Positions 53,073-63,900 of a DNA stretch of 64,000 nt are shown here, in pieces. Each line of letters begins with the position of its first letter. The stretch's first letter is position 1. Below the pieces are notes generated by a model. That model was not told the DNA's origin. It did no database searches and worked only from the letters and a program-made list of their open reading frames with translations. The stretch is taken from contig BCIA01000004.1 in the NCBI GenBank assembly GCA_001599815.1, positions 1,614,862 through 1,678,861 on the forward strand, in the 5' to 3' direction. The translations under genes were made by a program, and so were the position numbers. This DNA is from Furcasterigmium furcatum. Taxonomy: Eukaryota; Ascomycota; Sordariomycetes; Glomerellales; Plectosphaerellaceae.

Positions 53073-53960
53073 AGTGCAGTCCAGATAGGTGTCAGAGGGG
53101 TCGAAGTCGCGTAGGGTACGAGAGGGAAGAAACGTCGGTTGGAGGCTGCCGAGGGTCGGATGAGTGGGTGTGCTAGTAGGAGAGGGGCATGCGTACAGGT
53201 GCATGCGCGTGCCACTCTCTCAAAACGATCCCACGCCAGAAAACAGCCATTTTAGGAGAAATGGATTATGTAATAAAGCCCAGCGTTCCAGCTAATTTTA
53301 CAGTAAAAGCTGGATTTTTACATTCCTCCGACGTGACCACCTTATTAGAAAATATAATCATAGAAGTTAATTTAGTTCATCTTCCCAGGTTTTCCGCATG
53401 ACTAATCAATGACAAAGTGTGGACGTCTCATAAATCATTATGTCACCCTTTAAGAACCTAGTGATTTGTGCCTAGAACCATGGGCGAGGGAATAACTAAC
53501 ATGGTCCTGGGCTACGGGGCCGTTGTTCTTACCCCTCCCTATGTACGGCCGGTGGCGTTATTCTTTTCTTGTGGCATTGAAAATATCTTCGTGGGGTGAC
53601 GCCCGCCGGTCTGCTGGTGGCATGAGTCGGACGCAGGACTTGGCATCGGAAGAGGAAGGTCGTGGTAGCCCTGGGCGTACCCTTATCACCAGTACCCATA
53701 TTCGTGCAGTCTATGTAAGTTATAAACAACCACAAGCTCACGCGTGGCGGAGGCACGGCATGGGGGTTGCGGCGTCTCGGGCCGTCGCCAAGATGATACT
53801 TTTAGATTCATAGGAGTACAAAAGTGTAGGGAACTCTCATTATCCTCTCATTTTCTACTTCTACACTACTTAATATCTATCAATACGCCCATCGAGTAAG
53901 TTCACCCAGCTGGCATTGTTAGTAGCTAGAACGTGGTTGGTTAACTTCTTTAGTCTCAGA
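53073..53960. other. Intergenic with AT-rich island
   Basis: About 890 bp between divergent genes. 53265-53480 is sharply AT-rich and includes an imperfect hairpin with CCAGCT and AGCTGG ends at 53288-53312, possibly a mobile-element relic. Nothing in it could be named. Confidence 0.45.
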
Positions 53961-54335
53961 ATGAAGTTCTCTCTCCCAGCTGTGGTTACCGTTGGGCTCT
54001 CCCTGCTCCGGGCTTCCGACGCCGCAAGGATCGAGTCCTATTACAACATCGGGCCCGGGCTTATTCCTGCTGGCGAAACCTGGCACATCGGCAATGACGG
54101 TAGGGGCCTTCTCTTCCCAAACTTCTGGTCGGGTTGCACAGGACCTCGTGAGGGGGTTAGGCGGATGTGCCTTGACCGGGAGAGGCGCAGGGGCCACGTC
54201 GACTACACTAGTGGGCTGAAGAGATGCTTCGCGCAGACGAACGGATCGAACGAAGAATGTGGTGGTGGCTGCTGGAGAGGTATGTGCAATCGATGCGTTC
54301 AAATATTTTACAGCGAGACTGCGTGCACTTGGTGA
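53961..54335 (+). CDS. Small secreted cysteine-rich protein (eight cysteines)
   Basis: A single exon of 124 residues starts at ATG 53961 after a C/T-rich leader. Residues 1-21 are a signal peptide (FSLPAVVTVGLSLLRASDA). The mature chain has eight cysteines, with a dense group ECGGGCWRGMCNRC near the C-terminus and a last Cys three residues from the end. This even number and small size fit disulphide-rich secreted proteins, including fungal effectors, but no family was recognised. It is convergent with the M43 protease gene, 222 bp apart. A host-directed role is only an inference. Confidence 0.7.
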   Translation: MKFSLPAVVTVGLSLLRASDAARIESYYNIGPGLIPAGETWHIGNDGRGLLFPNFWSGCTGPREGVRRMCLDRERRRGHVDYTSGLKRCFAQTNGSNEECGGGCWRGMCNRCVQIFYSETACTW

Positions 54336-54557
54336 AGTCTTTACCTCTGCCGATTTACCAACAAGGCGGCGGAGACATGGGCGGGCCAAATGATAGCCTT
54401 GTGCAAGCCGTGGCGGGCGGACATTACTAGGAGGCAGACGCAGTAGCTCAACGCGGCAAGTCGATCAGTTATATTACATATGTCCCAACAAGCACCACCT
54501 GCAGTAACGCCGTGACCGAACCCTCCAAGTCATAAAGATCTTACCCACGCAATCTGT

Positions 54558-55493
54558 TTAAGCACGATACGCGTTCCAAAAGCTGTACATGCGAGCCTCC
54601 TGCCCAGGAGTGAACTCCTCGTAGCAAGCACTAGACATCTCGAATTAGCGTTTTCGCCATTGAATCTCGGATTTGCCACGTACTCGTCGGTATAGTCCAT
54701 GTAGTTATGGATGGGGTCAAGGCCAGGGTGGTTGGGGCAAGAGTCACGGCCAATAGGACACCCGGTCGAGTAGCCGGCCTGGACGGGGGTGTCGTCCACC
54801 AAATCGCCGGCACCAGTGCAACTGTTACCGTTGAACGTATGGTAGAGACCAAGCCAGTGGCCAACTTCGTGCGTAGCGGTTTTGCCGAGGTTGAAGGTAG
54901 CTTGGGAGCCGCCAGGGACGGTTTGGGCGTTAAGCGAAACGCCGTCGCGAATGAACGCAAAGCTCCCGGGTATAATCGGACCCGGGAGCTGTGCGTAACC
55001 TAGGAAATTCTCCATGAGACGAACTTGGAAGTAGACATTCAAGTCCCCGTATCCACCCTTTCGAAGAGCGGTCTTCATAGCTATCTCGTTATTATCAACA
55101 GCCCAGCCCGCGTTGATAGTACGATCTGTCCCGAGGAGGTTGAATGCGATATCGTGAGGAGCGAAGTCGGCATTCAGGACCGCCAGCTGGTCAGAAAGCA
55201 TCTTGTCCTTCTCCGGTGGTTAGCTTATGTCCTAGTTGCAGGAAGTGATGCGGTCCTTGCCGTGAGGTATCCTCCGGCAACAGTCTGAGACTGAGCTACA
55301 ACATGGAAGTATACGCCAATGTTGATCGTTGCGCGCTCAGTGAGATTGCCAGAAACCCGTCTTGCTTCCTGAGCAGCGAGAACCTTGGACATGCCGATAT
55401 GCTCGCTATCAGGGCTGGGGGTTCCGCATCCAAAGCGCTCGGCAGCGGCGCCGAACGCCAATACGGCGGCAAGGAAGAGACGTTGGAAATCAT
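54558..55493 (-). pseudogene. Secreted M43 (pappalysin/MEP1-like) metalloprotease with frameshift at the start
   Basis: Exons 55493-55261, 55210-54684 and 54630-54558 encode a MEP1-type protease of about 277 residues: a signal-peptide-like FQRLFLAAVLAFGAAAERFGCG, then NADFAPHDIAFN, the zinc motif HEVGHWLGLYH and the Met-turn region YMDYTDDACYEEF. The last intron is clean (GTACGT...CTAG). Two oddities exist. The ATG at 55493 is one base out of frame with the signal peptide, at a run of three T. The first intron would start with GC rather than GT (donor GCAAGG). Both may be decay, or a one-base sequencing error plus a natural GC-AG intron. Relatives are secreted proteases, some acting as immune-evasion or nutrition factors. 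Confidence 0.75.
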
Positions 55494-57137
55494 ATCGCCA
55501 GACAATGAAGCAACGGTGTTTGGTGGCGGAACAGAAGCTTGTGTCGTCGATCCGAGCTGAGGAGCATTCAGCCCAAGTCTTTATACCGTTGGACCATATG
55601 CAGGCTCAGCATTCGTACCAGCACTATAATACGATGTGGCTGTCCCATTTCGGTAGGTGATTAAGAGGCCATGAAGATATCTCTCGTATCTGGGTTGGTT
55701 TTGTGTCACTTTGGCCTGGAGAGCAGGCCTCCCAGCACGTTATCACATGCAGCTCAAAGGGGCGCTTGCGGACAGGCCCTGTCATGCTGGCGGCATTTGT
55801 TGTGAATTCGATACCCTGATCCCTGCGAGCCACGGACGCAACCCCTAACGGAGGATCTAATCACCGCCAGCATTGGTTTCTAGACAGAGGCATCCTCCCA
55901 AAAGGAGCACCCCCTGCCGGCAATTATGGTCGCGCCATAATAGTACATGCCTATTTCGGAGAATCCGCCGGGAACCTGGGCGCCCAAATCCACAGACTTG
56001 CCTGCCGAATCGATTGCGAGCGACGTTGAGATAACCTCGTAATTTCTCTCTAGTTAATGCCGAGAGCCGCCGATGTAACGCAAGTACTCCCCCGCAGGAT
56101 GCTCTTGTTCGCCGACTCCCGATCCGACCGCCGAGGTTAGCAGGTCCTGGTTCAGAGGAAAAGCCCGTTCAGCCAGACTTGTGGCCTCGGTAAAAGATGT
56201 AGAATTGTACCAGCGAGCATAAGGCTTTTTCGAATCCTCGCCATTCTTCTCCGATACCGCGTGCAGAAAGAGAGCACTTCAACGGTGGGGGTCGCCAGGT
56301 CATGCGTGCTTGGAATTCATTCTTCGACAATGCCCAATTACTAGGAACGGAGAACATTTGCCCATGAGAACCCACAGGCATACTTGAGGGTAACCCAACA
56401 AGTAGACGCGCTCATGATCGCGAGTTTCCAATCGGTCTCGACAAGACTAAGATGATCGCAGATTTGCATTCGAAGCTGAATAAGTACGGTCATCCCGGGA
56501 ACCCACTGGCACTAGTAATTAATTCCCCTCTGTTGATTGTTAGTTGAACTATCACTACTACTTCTACCTCTCAAGGCCGCTTGAGGCTCAAGCGCAGGTC
56601 AAAGGCTGAGGCTGCTGCTCAGGGAGAGATTGAGACTGAGTGACGGGGCGTGTGTTTAGCAGCACTGAGAGTGAAGGAGCCCTTGACGCAGCAATTAGTA
56701 CAACTCAGCAGTCCACAGCAAACCCAAAATCGATGCAATACAGCTGATGTCTGTGGTCCTAGCGAATACTCAGTTATATGTTTTTGGTTTTTACTGGTTC
56801 TAGCTAGGACCAAGAAGGCTTTCCCCCCTTTCCCCCGGTCGGTAGTTTATATGTAGGCGCTCCCAGATTCCATCCGGTGCTGGGCTGCCTAAAAATAGGT
56901 GGCTGCTGCGTCATGCCAAGGGGCACCGTTCAGCCCATACGCGTGTTGGGCATTTACCCATCGCCTTTCCTTGGCATCATCGTCCCTCTCGCGCTTTGGA
57001 AAACGGCCCTCGTGCCTGTTTCACGTCGCTGCCGATGACGAGGTGAGGCACAGCATCTCAGCCTTTAAGGCGGCGACCCGCAGACACGACCGCGGAAATT
57101 GCTTGCCTCAGTCATGCCCGAACCATCTTATGCTAAT
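55494..57137. other. Intergenic, 1.6 kb, no gene recognised
   Basis: A perfect 9-bp inverted repeat lies at 56755-56811. An open stretch near 56560-56643 reads as a charged, Ala/Glu-rich tail ending in TGA and could be the end of a lost gene or mobile element, but it is too short to name. Confidence 0.45.
56755..56811. repeat. 9-bp inverted repeat GGTCCTAGC / GCTAGGACC, 39-bp spacer
   Basis: The arms are at 56755-56763 and 56803-56811. The second arm also overlaps a near-palindrome GGTTCTAGCTAGGACC. It could be the ends of a small element or a structured transcript. No target-site duplication was recognised. Confidence 0.4.
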
Positions 57138-58400
57138 ATGATCCGCCTTTCCACCCTGCTGCCCCTGGCGGCCCTTGCCGCGGCCGCCGTGGCCGACGAC
57201 ACCGTCCCACAGCACGACTTTGAGGGCGAAGACGCCGGCCTCGCCACGGTCGACGTGACGCTCTTTGACCGCCCTCCTCACGGCGTAGGGATCGACCGCT
57301 GGGCCAACCTCATGCACAACGCGACACACAGGGGCCACTGGACGATCCAGGGTTTCGATACTATGCTGCCGAAGCGCACGGCCATGGACGGCTGGTCCGT
57401 GACCTACGCCCTCAACAACTGGATCGATGCGGACACCACCTTGCTTCACCGCGTCGGCGACGAGATGCGCGAGCTGATGGCAGACTCCGGCCGCCACGTT
57501 TCCTGGCCCGGGGCCGTCGTGCGCCTCAATCCCCCGGAAGACCTCTACGCCCGCGCCTCCGTCAACTACTCATTCGAGGGCTATGGATTCCCCGACGAGT
57601 ATGTGTACCCCGAGGACGCCCCCTTGGACACAAAGGCATACAGCGCTCGGCACAAGAACTGGCGCGTCTGCGCCTACCGCCTCTCGCACATTGGCGACGC
57701 GGAGAGCTGGTTCAAGGCCCCCAACGACGGGACTTGCGACGGTCACCTCGACTCCGGGTGCATCAATAAGGTGGCCGGGCAGACCATCTCCACGAACCTC
57801 TTCAACGCTGAGTGCCCGTACCTTGACTTCCAACGCATGAGCCGACGGGGGTCGGAGACGCCGGATGAGTGCCTTACTGACTTTGTCGACGACGAAGTAC
57901 TCATCAATGCCGCGGTGCCACGCAGCTCTCTGGGCCTGCGTTTCAGGAACTGGACCATGGGCAGCTCGCTCCGGGGCCTTTTCGGCGAAGACCACGAGGT
58001 ACTGGACGAGTATGACTGGCTGCACGGCTCTGAGCTCTGGAGCATTGGAGCGTCCATGAGCATGACGTCCGTTCGCCTGGCCAACGGCGGCTGGGAGGAG
58101 GACGGCGAGGAGCTCGAGGACGGTGACCGGTTCGACTCAGACCTGGACACTGTCGTGGAGCATGGGCAGGGGCTGCTGCTGGCGTGGGTGCACAACGACG
58201 ACGGGCTCGAGCGCAACACGACGTCTAATAGCAACGTGACGTTCAGCCTGGTCTGCTTCAACGGGATCAACGAGACTAGTGTGGGAGAGCGGCGGCTGGA
58301 GGAGGTGATCGACTTGTACGCCAGTGAGTCGGCGGCAGCCGGCATATCCGTGGCCCTGATGATGGGCGTTCTGGCCCTGGCAAGTAGTTTACTGGTCTGA
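57138..58400 (+). CDS. GPI-anchor-type secreted protein, unknown family
   Basis: A single exon of 420 residues. ATG 57138 puts a signal peptide (MIRLSTLLPLAALAAAAVA) right at the N-terminus. An in-frame ATG at 57114 would add eight residues before it and is less likely. The body is acidic with several N-glycosylation sequons (NAT, NYS, NWT, NTT, NVT, NET). The chain ends in a hydrophobic tail (ISVALMMGVLALASSLLV) after small residues SAAAG, the pattern of a GPI-attachment signal. The conserved cysteines suggest a folded ectodomain. No domain name could be assigned. A cell-wall or plasma-membrane surface location is inferred. Confidence 0.8.
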   Translation: MIRLSTLLPLAALAAAAVADDTVPQHDFEGEDAGLATVDVTLFDRPPHGVGIDRWANLMHNATHRGHWTIQGFDTMLPKRTAMDGWSVTYALNNWIDADTTLLHRVGDEMRELMADSGRHVSWPGAVVRLNPPEDLYARASVNYSFEGYGFPDEYVYPEDAPLDTKAYSARHKNWRVCAYRLSHIGDAESWFKAPNDGTCDGHLDSGCINKVAGQTISTNLFNAECPYLDFQRMSRRGSETPDECLTDFVDDEVLINAAVPRSSLGLRFRNWTMGSSLRGLFGEDHEVLDEYDWLHGSELWSIGASMSMTSVRLANGGWEEDGEELEDGDRFDSDLDTVVEHGQGLLLAWVHNDDGLERNTTSNSNVTFSLVCFNGINETSVGERRLEEVIDLYASESAAAGISVALMMGVLALASSLLV

Positions 58401-58725
58401 GGGACACTTGTTACCGAGCCATTGATGGACCTTGCGAATACCAGGTGTTCTCTTTTACTCTTTGATTTTTCCACTTTCGCAACATGACCACTTCACGTCT
58501 TTTCCACTCTCAGTCTTTCTTCTCCGCCACTACTCGATGAAGTACCAATCCCTAAATCCCATCATCTCTGTGTTATAGGTGATCTTGATGAATCGCATCG
58601 CTCTCTATTGACATCAATAATTACTAGAAACAAAGGCCATACTCAGCTCCCAAACAGCCTGAAAACCCCGTCATCTAGGCCACGCGACCCATGCAGCCGG
58701 GATGACCTCAGCATCGCCTCGCCCC
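58401..58725. other. Intergenic between convergent genes, nothing recognised
   Basis: This 325-bp stretch holds only 3' flanks. Confidence 0.45.
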
Positions 58726-60021
58726 TCAGATAGGCTCGGCGTACAACTTGATGGGCGTGCACCACGTCTGGTTATCCGGGCCCGCGGGTTTCCCGAGGAC
58801 GAGAAACGTGTTGGTATTGCTGCTGGGGATGCACATGAACCACGCGCTGACGGTCGGATCGCCGCGCGCGCAGGTGAGCTCGAGATCCACGGGAGACACG
58901 GCGCACGGGAGGACCTTGGGCCAGTTATACACGAGGCTCATGGCGTCGGTCAGCTCCCAGAGGGTGTAGGGGTAGTCCTGAGTCGGGTTGTACACGGGCG
59001 CGCACATGCGGGCGTCGGGCCGGCCGGTGCGGTACAGGGCGCCCTGGGTGTCGATGGCAAAGGGGGAGGGGTTGGTACTGAGCACGTCTGGTGGAGAGGT
59101 CAGGTTTGCTGTGGGAAACTGTGTTTCAATGACGCTTACATTCACTGCCGCTGAACGGGTCGGTCGGGCGTGCGAGGTATCTGCCCTCAACCTCGGGGTG
59201 ATCGCCGGATGCGCGCAGGTTCTGTGACGGGGAGAATCTGGATCAGCTGATCTTGTGGTCCACTCGTAGTGCTTTCGCGAGCCTTCGGAAGCGACTTACA
59301 AAGGTCTGCGGGATGGGGAGCAGCGTGATGGTGGCCGTGGTCGTGGTAGTAGCCGTCCGAGGCTCAATGTCCGTGACGGTGGCCAACTCTGTCGTGGTGA
59401 CAGTCTGGACGACGCCGAGGGTGGTCTGGGCTGTGGCAGTAGACGTCGACGTGACGGTAGTGGTGGGCGTAGGTGCGGTGCTAGTAGACGGACGGATGCC
59501 AATACATGAACAGGCCGAGGAATATGCCTCGACGCTCTTGCAGGCGGAGGCGTAGGTCGGGATGGCCGAAGGGTGGACGGTAACCTGGCGCTTACCAGCA
59601 AGGACAGCGGCAGGCTCGGTCTCAGTAACGGTCACGGTCTCGGTAGCCACGTCAACCGTTTGGATGACCGTTTCGGTGATCAGCTCGGTCTGCACCTCCG
59701 TGCTGATGCTGGTGGCCGTCTCGGTGACGGGCGTGATGGTGACCCATGCGGTCTCAGTGCTGTGGAAGCGTGAGTGACGGATACGACAGGCATTAAAGAG
59801 ATGGTAAAATTGGCTCACTGGACGGCGGGCGTGACAGTCTTGAGGAGGAAAGACGAGCAGTCGGCCGCCGTTGGCCGGTTGGGGAACGAGTCTGCCCTGA
59901 CGGCGCGAAGACAGTTGTTGTTGGAGCAGGGCTTAGCCACTGGTTCCTGGGGCATAGGCGAGGCCTCAGCTCCGAGGAGGAGCTGAAGGCCCACGGCGAA
60001 GGAAACTATGCAAGTCCTCAT
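58726..60021 (-). CDS. Secreted protein with Thr/Ser-rich stalk and cysteine-containing C-terminal domain
   Basis: Four exons (60021-59819, 59759-59300, 59221-59140, 59087-58726) give 368 residues. Residues 1-20 are a signal peptide. The region from about 68 to 220 is extremely rich in Thr, Val and Glu (TETVIQTVDVATETVTVTET, TTTVTSTSTATAQTT), a probable O-mannosylated stalk, with an embedded cysteine pair (SACSC). The C-terminal 120 residues contain MCAPVYNP, LPCAVSP, LTCARG, FMCIPSS and TWCTP, a compact disulphide domain. A TATA-like element lies at 60121-60127. The overall plan suggests a cell-wall or extracellular-matrix protein, but no family was recognised. Confidence 0.75.
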
Positions 60022-60906
60022 GGTTGCTGAACGGCTCTCTCGGGAACTCGTGATGAAATGATGAGCTGGAGACGAGTTGTCAGGCCGGTGCGGTCACGGA
60101 GAGAGAGATATGGCTGAGGTATTATACAAGCCCCAGCAGCCGCCAGACCCCATGATTGCAACGGCCTCTCAGGCGTGGCGTCTGGCGAATTCTGCGGCCT
60201 GGATTCTTCAATTTGGGCTTTTCTCCAGGAAACAGCACCTGGCTCTGATACGCCGGACGAGCTGCCCCTTTTCAGCCCCTGACGCTATCGACGCCCCTGG
60301 GCCGACGCCAGCCCTAACTTGGCGCGCCCGCTATGCTTTTTCGGTACGGCTGAATGAGCTTGTTTACACATCGCATTACCCAAAATGTCCATGCGCTTCT
60401 TGGCATCTGGGATCTGGCTTGAGCATGACTTGGGCATTGTTTGGTGGTGAGACTATCAGACTTTGAGCTTAGCGTTGGATGCCAAACCACATCTAGATCA
60501 CACAAGGGCAAGCCGGACACAATGGCATGGCTCGTTACGGCGGCGCGAGTGATCTCATCGGCTTCGCGGCGCGCGATGGTGCTAAATAGCTCACGCAGTT
60601 ATTCGATCTTTGTCAGGATTCGGCGTCAGTCAGGCCCAGAAGGGCCACCAGCCATAAAATCACTCTTTTCATAGCCTCAAATTCTGCCACGCTGCATAGA
60701 CAGCAAATCACATCAGATATTGTGGCACATAGCTGGCCTACCGACAGATCATGTGCGGACAGCGTTCATCGACCCGGTCCTTGAATAGCACGACTTCTTC
60801 AAACTACGTAAACATGTATGGACCAAGACCAACCCCTAGTATTGCGCCTTCGTTTAGGGCCCTGTTCGACCGTGACCCTGAACCGCCCTCCTGCTAAAGC
60901 TGAGGA
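60022..60906. promoter_or_regulatory. Intergenic, promoter of the Thr-rich secreted protein
   Basis: About 890 bp between two minus-strand genes. It holds a TATA-like GTATAAT (minus strand, 60127-60121) about 100 bp before the ATG at 60021. Nothing else was recognised. Confidence 0.45.
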
Positions 60907-63900
60907 TTACTTGAAAAGGGCCAAGATCTCTTCTCGTCCAGTAGCCGCAGTAACATCCAGCGGCGTGCGGTGCTGCTTGTCCTCCTTCATGACATCGAGC
61001 CCCTTGCCGACCAGAAACTCAAACCGCTTCACCCTCCTTTTCGAATTCATCTCGCCGGCCTCCGCCACGGCGTGCAGGAGTGTGGCCCCCGTCTCGCTCG
61101 TCGCCGTCCAGTCGACGCCCAGATCATCCAAGAACTTCCAAATCAGCTCCTCTCTCTCCAGGGAAATCCTCTTCTCCGCCGTTTCCTCGTTGTAGAATCT
61201 GCTTCGTCTCTCGTTGCTGCTGGGTACCACCTCGGCCGATACGTTGTCGTTCTCAAACAAGCCGAAGATGGGTGTCTTACCCTGTTTGTTCCTGGCATTC
61301 ACGTCCAGGCTGCCCTTGGCAAGGAGACGCTGCAGGATGCTCTCATCTTTCTGCTCACTCGACCCCAAATTGTCGTCATCGTCGCCGTCGCTTCCGGGCC
61401 TTGGTCTGTCGCGGTGGCGGTAATGCGACGTCTCTCCGACACGCACTTCGCCGTCCAACTCGACGATCCACGGGCCGCGGAACAGCAGGTGTAACACGGT
61501 GTCCCCCGTCGACTCCACCGACGAGGAGATGTCGGAGCCGGCTTCGATCACCGCGAACAGGTCCTCGCGACTGACGATGCTCCCGTCCAACGCGGCGTGC
61601 AGTGGCGTTCTACCCTGGTTGTCGACCGAGTGAATCAGCTCCGGAGCGGCTTCGATCACACGGCTAATATCAGGGTTCTTCCCCTCAGGCTTGCCATAAT
61701 AAAACGGGGAGTAGTCTCGTCTGAGCATATGATGGAGGACGGTCATCCCCGAGTTATCCCTGGCACGAACGTCCGCGCCCGCGTCGAGCAGCACCTGGGT
61801 GGTCGCCCCCTCGCCCACGAATTCCGGGAGGCGCTGCGAGGCAATCAAGTGCAACACGGTCCTGCCTCTGGCGTCTCGTGCTTCCAGGTCCAGCCTCGGG
61901 CTTTTCAGGAGCATGTCGAGCAGCCAGGGCTTGCCATTCAAGCCGTCATGCGATAGGTCGAGGAGTCGATGCATCACCGTCGTCGTCTCATACCGTGCTG
62001 ACGGGTTCCCTCCGTGGTCTAGGAGAAGCTTGAGCATCCTCTCCGACGGCTTGTCTTCACCATCCTCCATGGGCGCCATCATCTCCATGGGCGCATTTCG
62101 AACGACGAGTTCAAGAGGATAATGCTCGAGGTCGTCAGAGGGGTCGGATCCTCTTTCTTCCCAGATATCCTCTCCCCTGTCGAGCAACTCCGTTTCCGGG
62201 ACCATCTTTGGGATCTTGCGCATGTTGGGATCTACGCCGCTGGCAAGCGAAGCCTTCAAGAGCGAGACGTCCCGGCGCATGACGATGTCCACCATTGTCG
62301 ACGGGGATACCGTGGCGCCGTGGCGAACCAACAGCTGGTAGATGTCACTGTTGCCCACGGTTATGGTGAGGCAGCTTTTCCCAAGACTGTCCGCGGCGTT
62401 CGGGTCCGCCCCGAACTGCAGAAGAGTCTCGACGGCCTTCCTGCTGAAATGCGCCCCCTCGATCGACTCCAGCGCTGCAGCGAGCGGCGTCACCCCTCTC
62501 TCGTCTCTGGCTTCCGTGTCGGCGCCTCGGGCCAGCAGGTACGGAAGCGCTTCCTCGACCTGCCACCACCGGCCACCGCGGACAAGTACATGCAGGGCCG
62601 TTGGGCTCTTGCCTTGCTGCCCCTGAATATTTGCAAATGTGCCGGCGTTCAGATCGACCCTAAGCTTCTCGACAAGCAGTCTCACGACATTCATGTTCCA
62701 CCGGGCGTGCCGGCAAGCTGCCACGAGGAAGGTCTGCGTATGAGCACTCCCGTCTCCGGCCGGTAACCCGTAGCCGTCTTCGCGGCTGGCAAGCTGGTCG
62801 AGGAGCTTGGCAAATCCCCCGATCACGAGCCGGTGCAATATTTCGTCGCTGGGATTCTGAAGAAGCTCTGATTTTAGGAGCCAGTACTGCCGTTCGGCCA
62901 GGATGATCGTCGTCACAGAGTCGCCGTAGCGCGAGGGTTTCCCCGGCGCCAGCGTCCGCGAGAGGAGGCGCGCCGAGGTCTCTTCGTCCAGAACATACGG
63001 CCCATTGGCGTCTAGGTTCTCTCGTGCGCGCAGCAAGCACTCCGTCGCATGGTCAAATTTCGTTTCCACCGCCGAAGCCAAGGCTTGATCAAGGTGTTGA
63101 CCTCCGCCGCCGTACTGGGCCAAGAGTTCCACAATCTCGTCAAGCCGTTGCTCGACGAAAATGAGCCGCTCACTCTGGTAGTAACTCCCACGGTTTGGGT
63201 AGAGCTTCGTCCGCCGCGTGTCTGAGATCAGGACGCCGGCTGCGTCGGGCTCGTTCAGGAGATCGTAAACCCCTGGGCACCATCGCCACTTGGCGTTCTT
63301 CTCCTCGTCCTGCAGCGCCACGCAGCCTTGCCATGGGGAACCTGCGTACGAGGACGCATTAACGCTCGCACCGGCATCTAGAAGCATCTGCACCGTCTCC
63401 GGGCGGCCGGACGCGCAGGCGTAGTATAGGGCCGGCCGATCGAGACTGTCCCGCGTGTTTATCAAATCCGAAAGCGTCACGGCTCCGCTGCTTGACTTGA
63501 GCCATGCCAGCAGCAGCCCCAGGACGTTTGTTTGCCTCGAACGTGCTGCCAGATGTAGGACCGTTAGTCCCTCGGACGTCTGCCTTCCGATATTGGCCCC
63601 TTCTTCCAGCAGCCGACGCGTCAGGTACTCGGAAAAGGTCGAAGCGATGTGCAGGGGCGTGACGCCATTGTTGTCGACGCAGTCGATGATGCTGCTGCCG
63701 GTCCCCTTGCACAAGCCGATAAAGTGATCAAAGAAACACGGGTCGTCCTCATTCGTCCCCCGTCTGGAATTGCTGACGCTGTTGCAGGGGCCAAAAGGAG
63801 AGGGATCGAACTTGACGATAACGTGCATCGGGGTTTCGCCAGCGTTGTTCGCTTTCTGGGGATCGAGGTTCATGGAGACCAATTCAGAGACTAACTCGTT

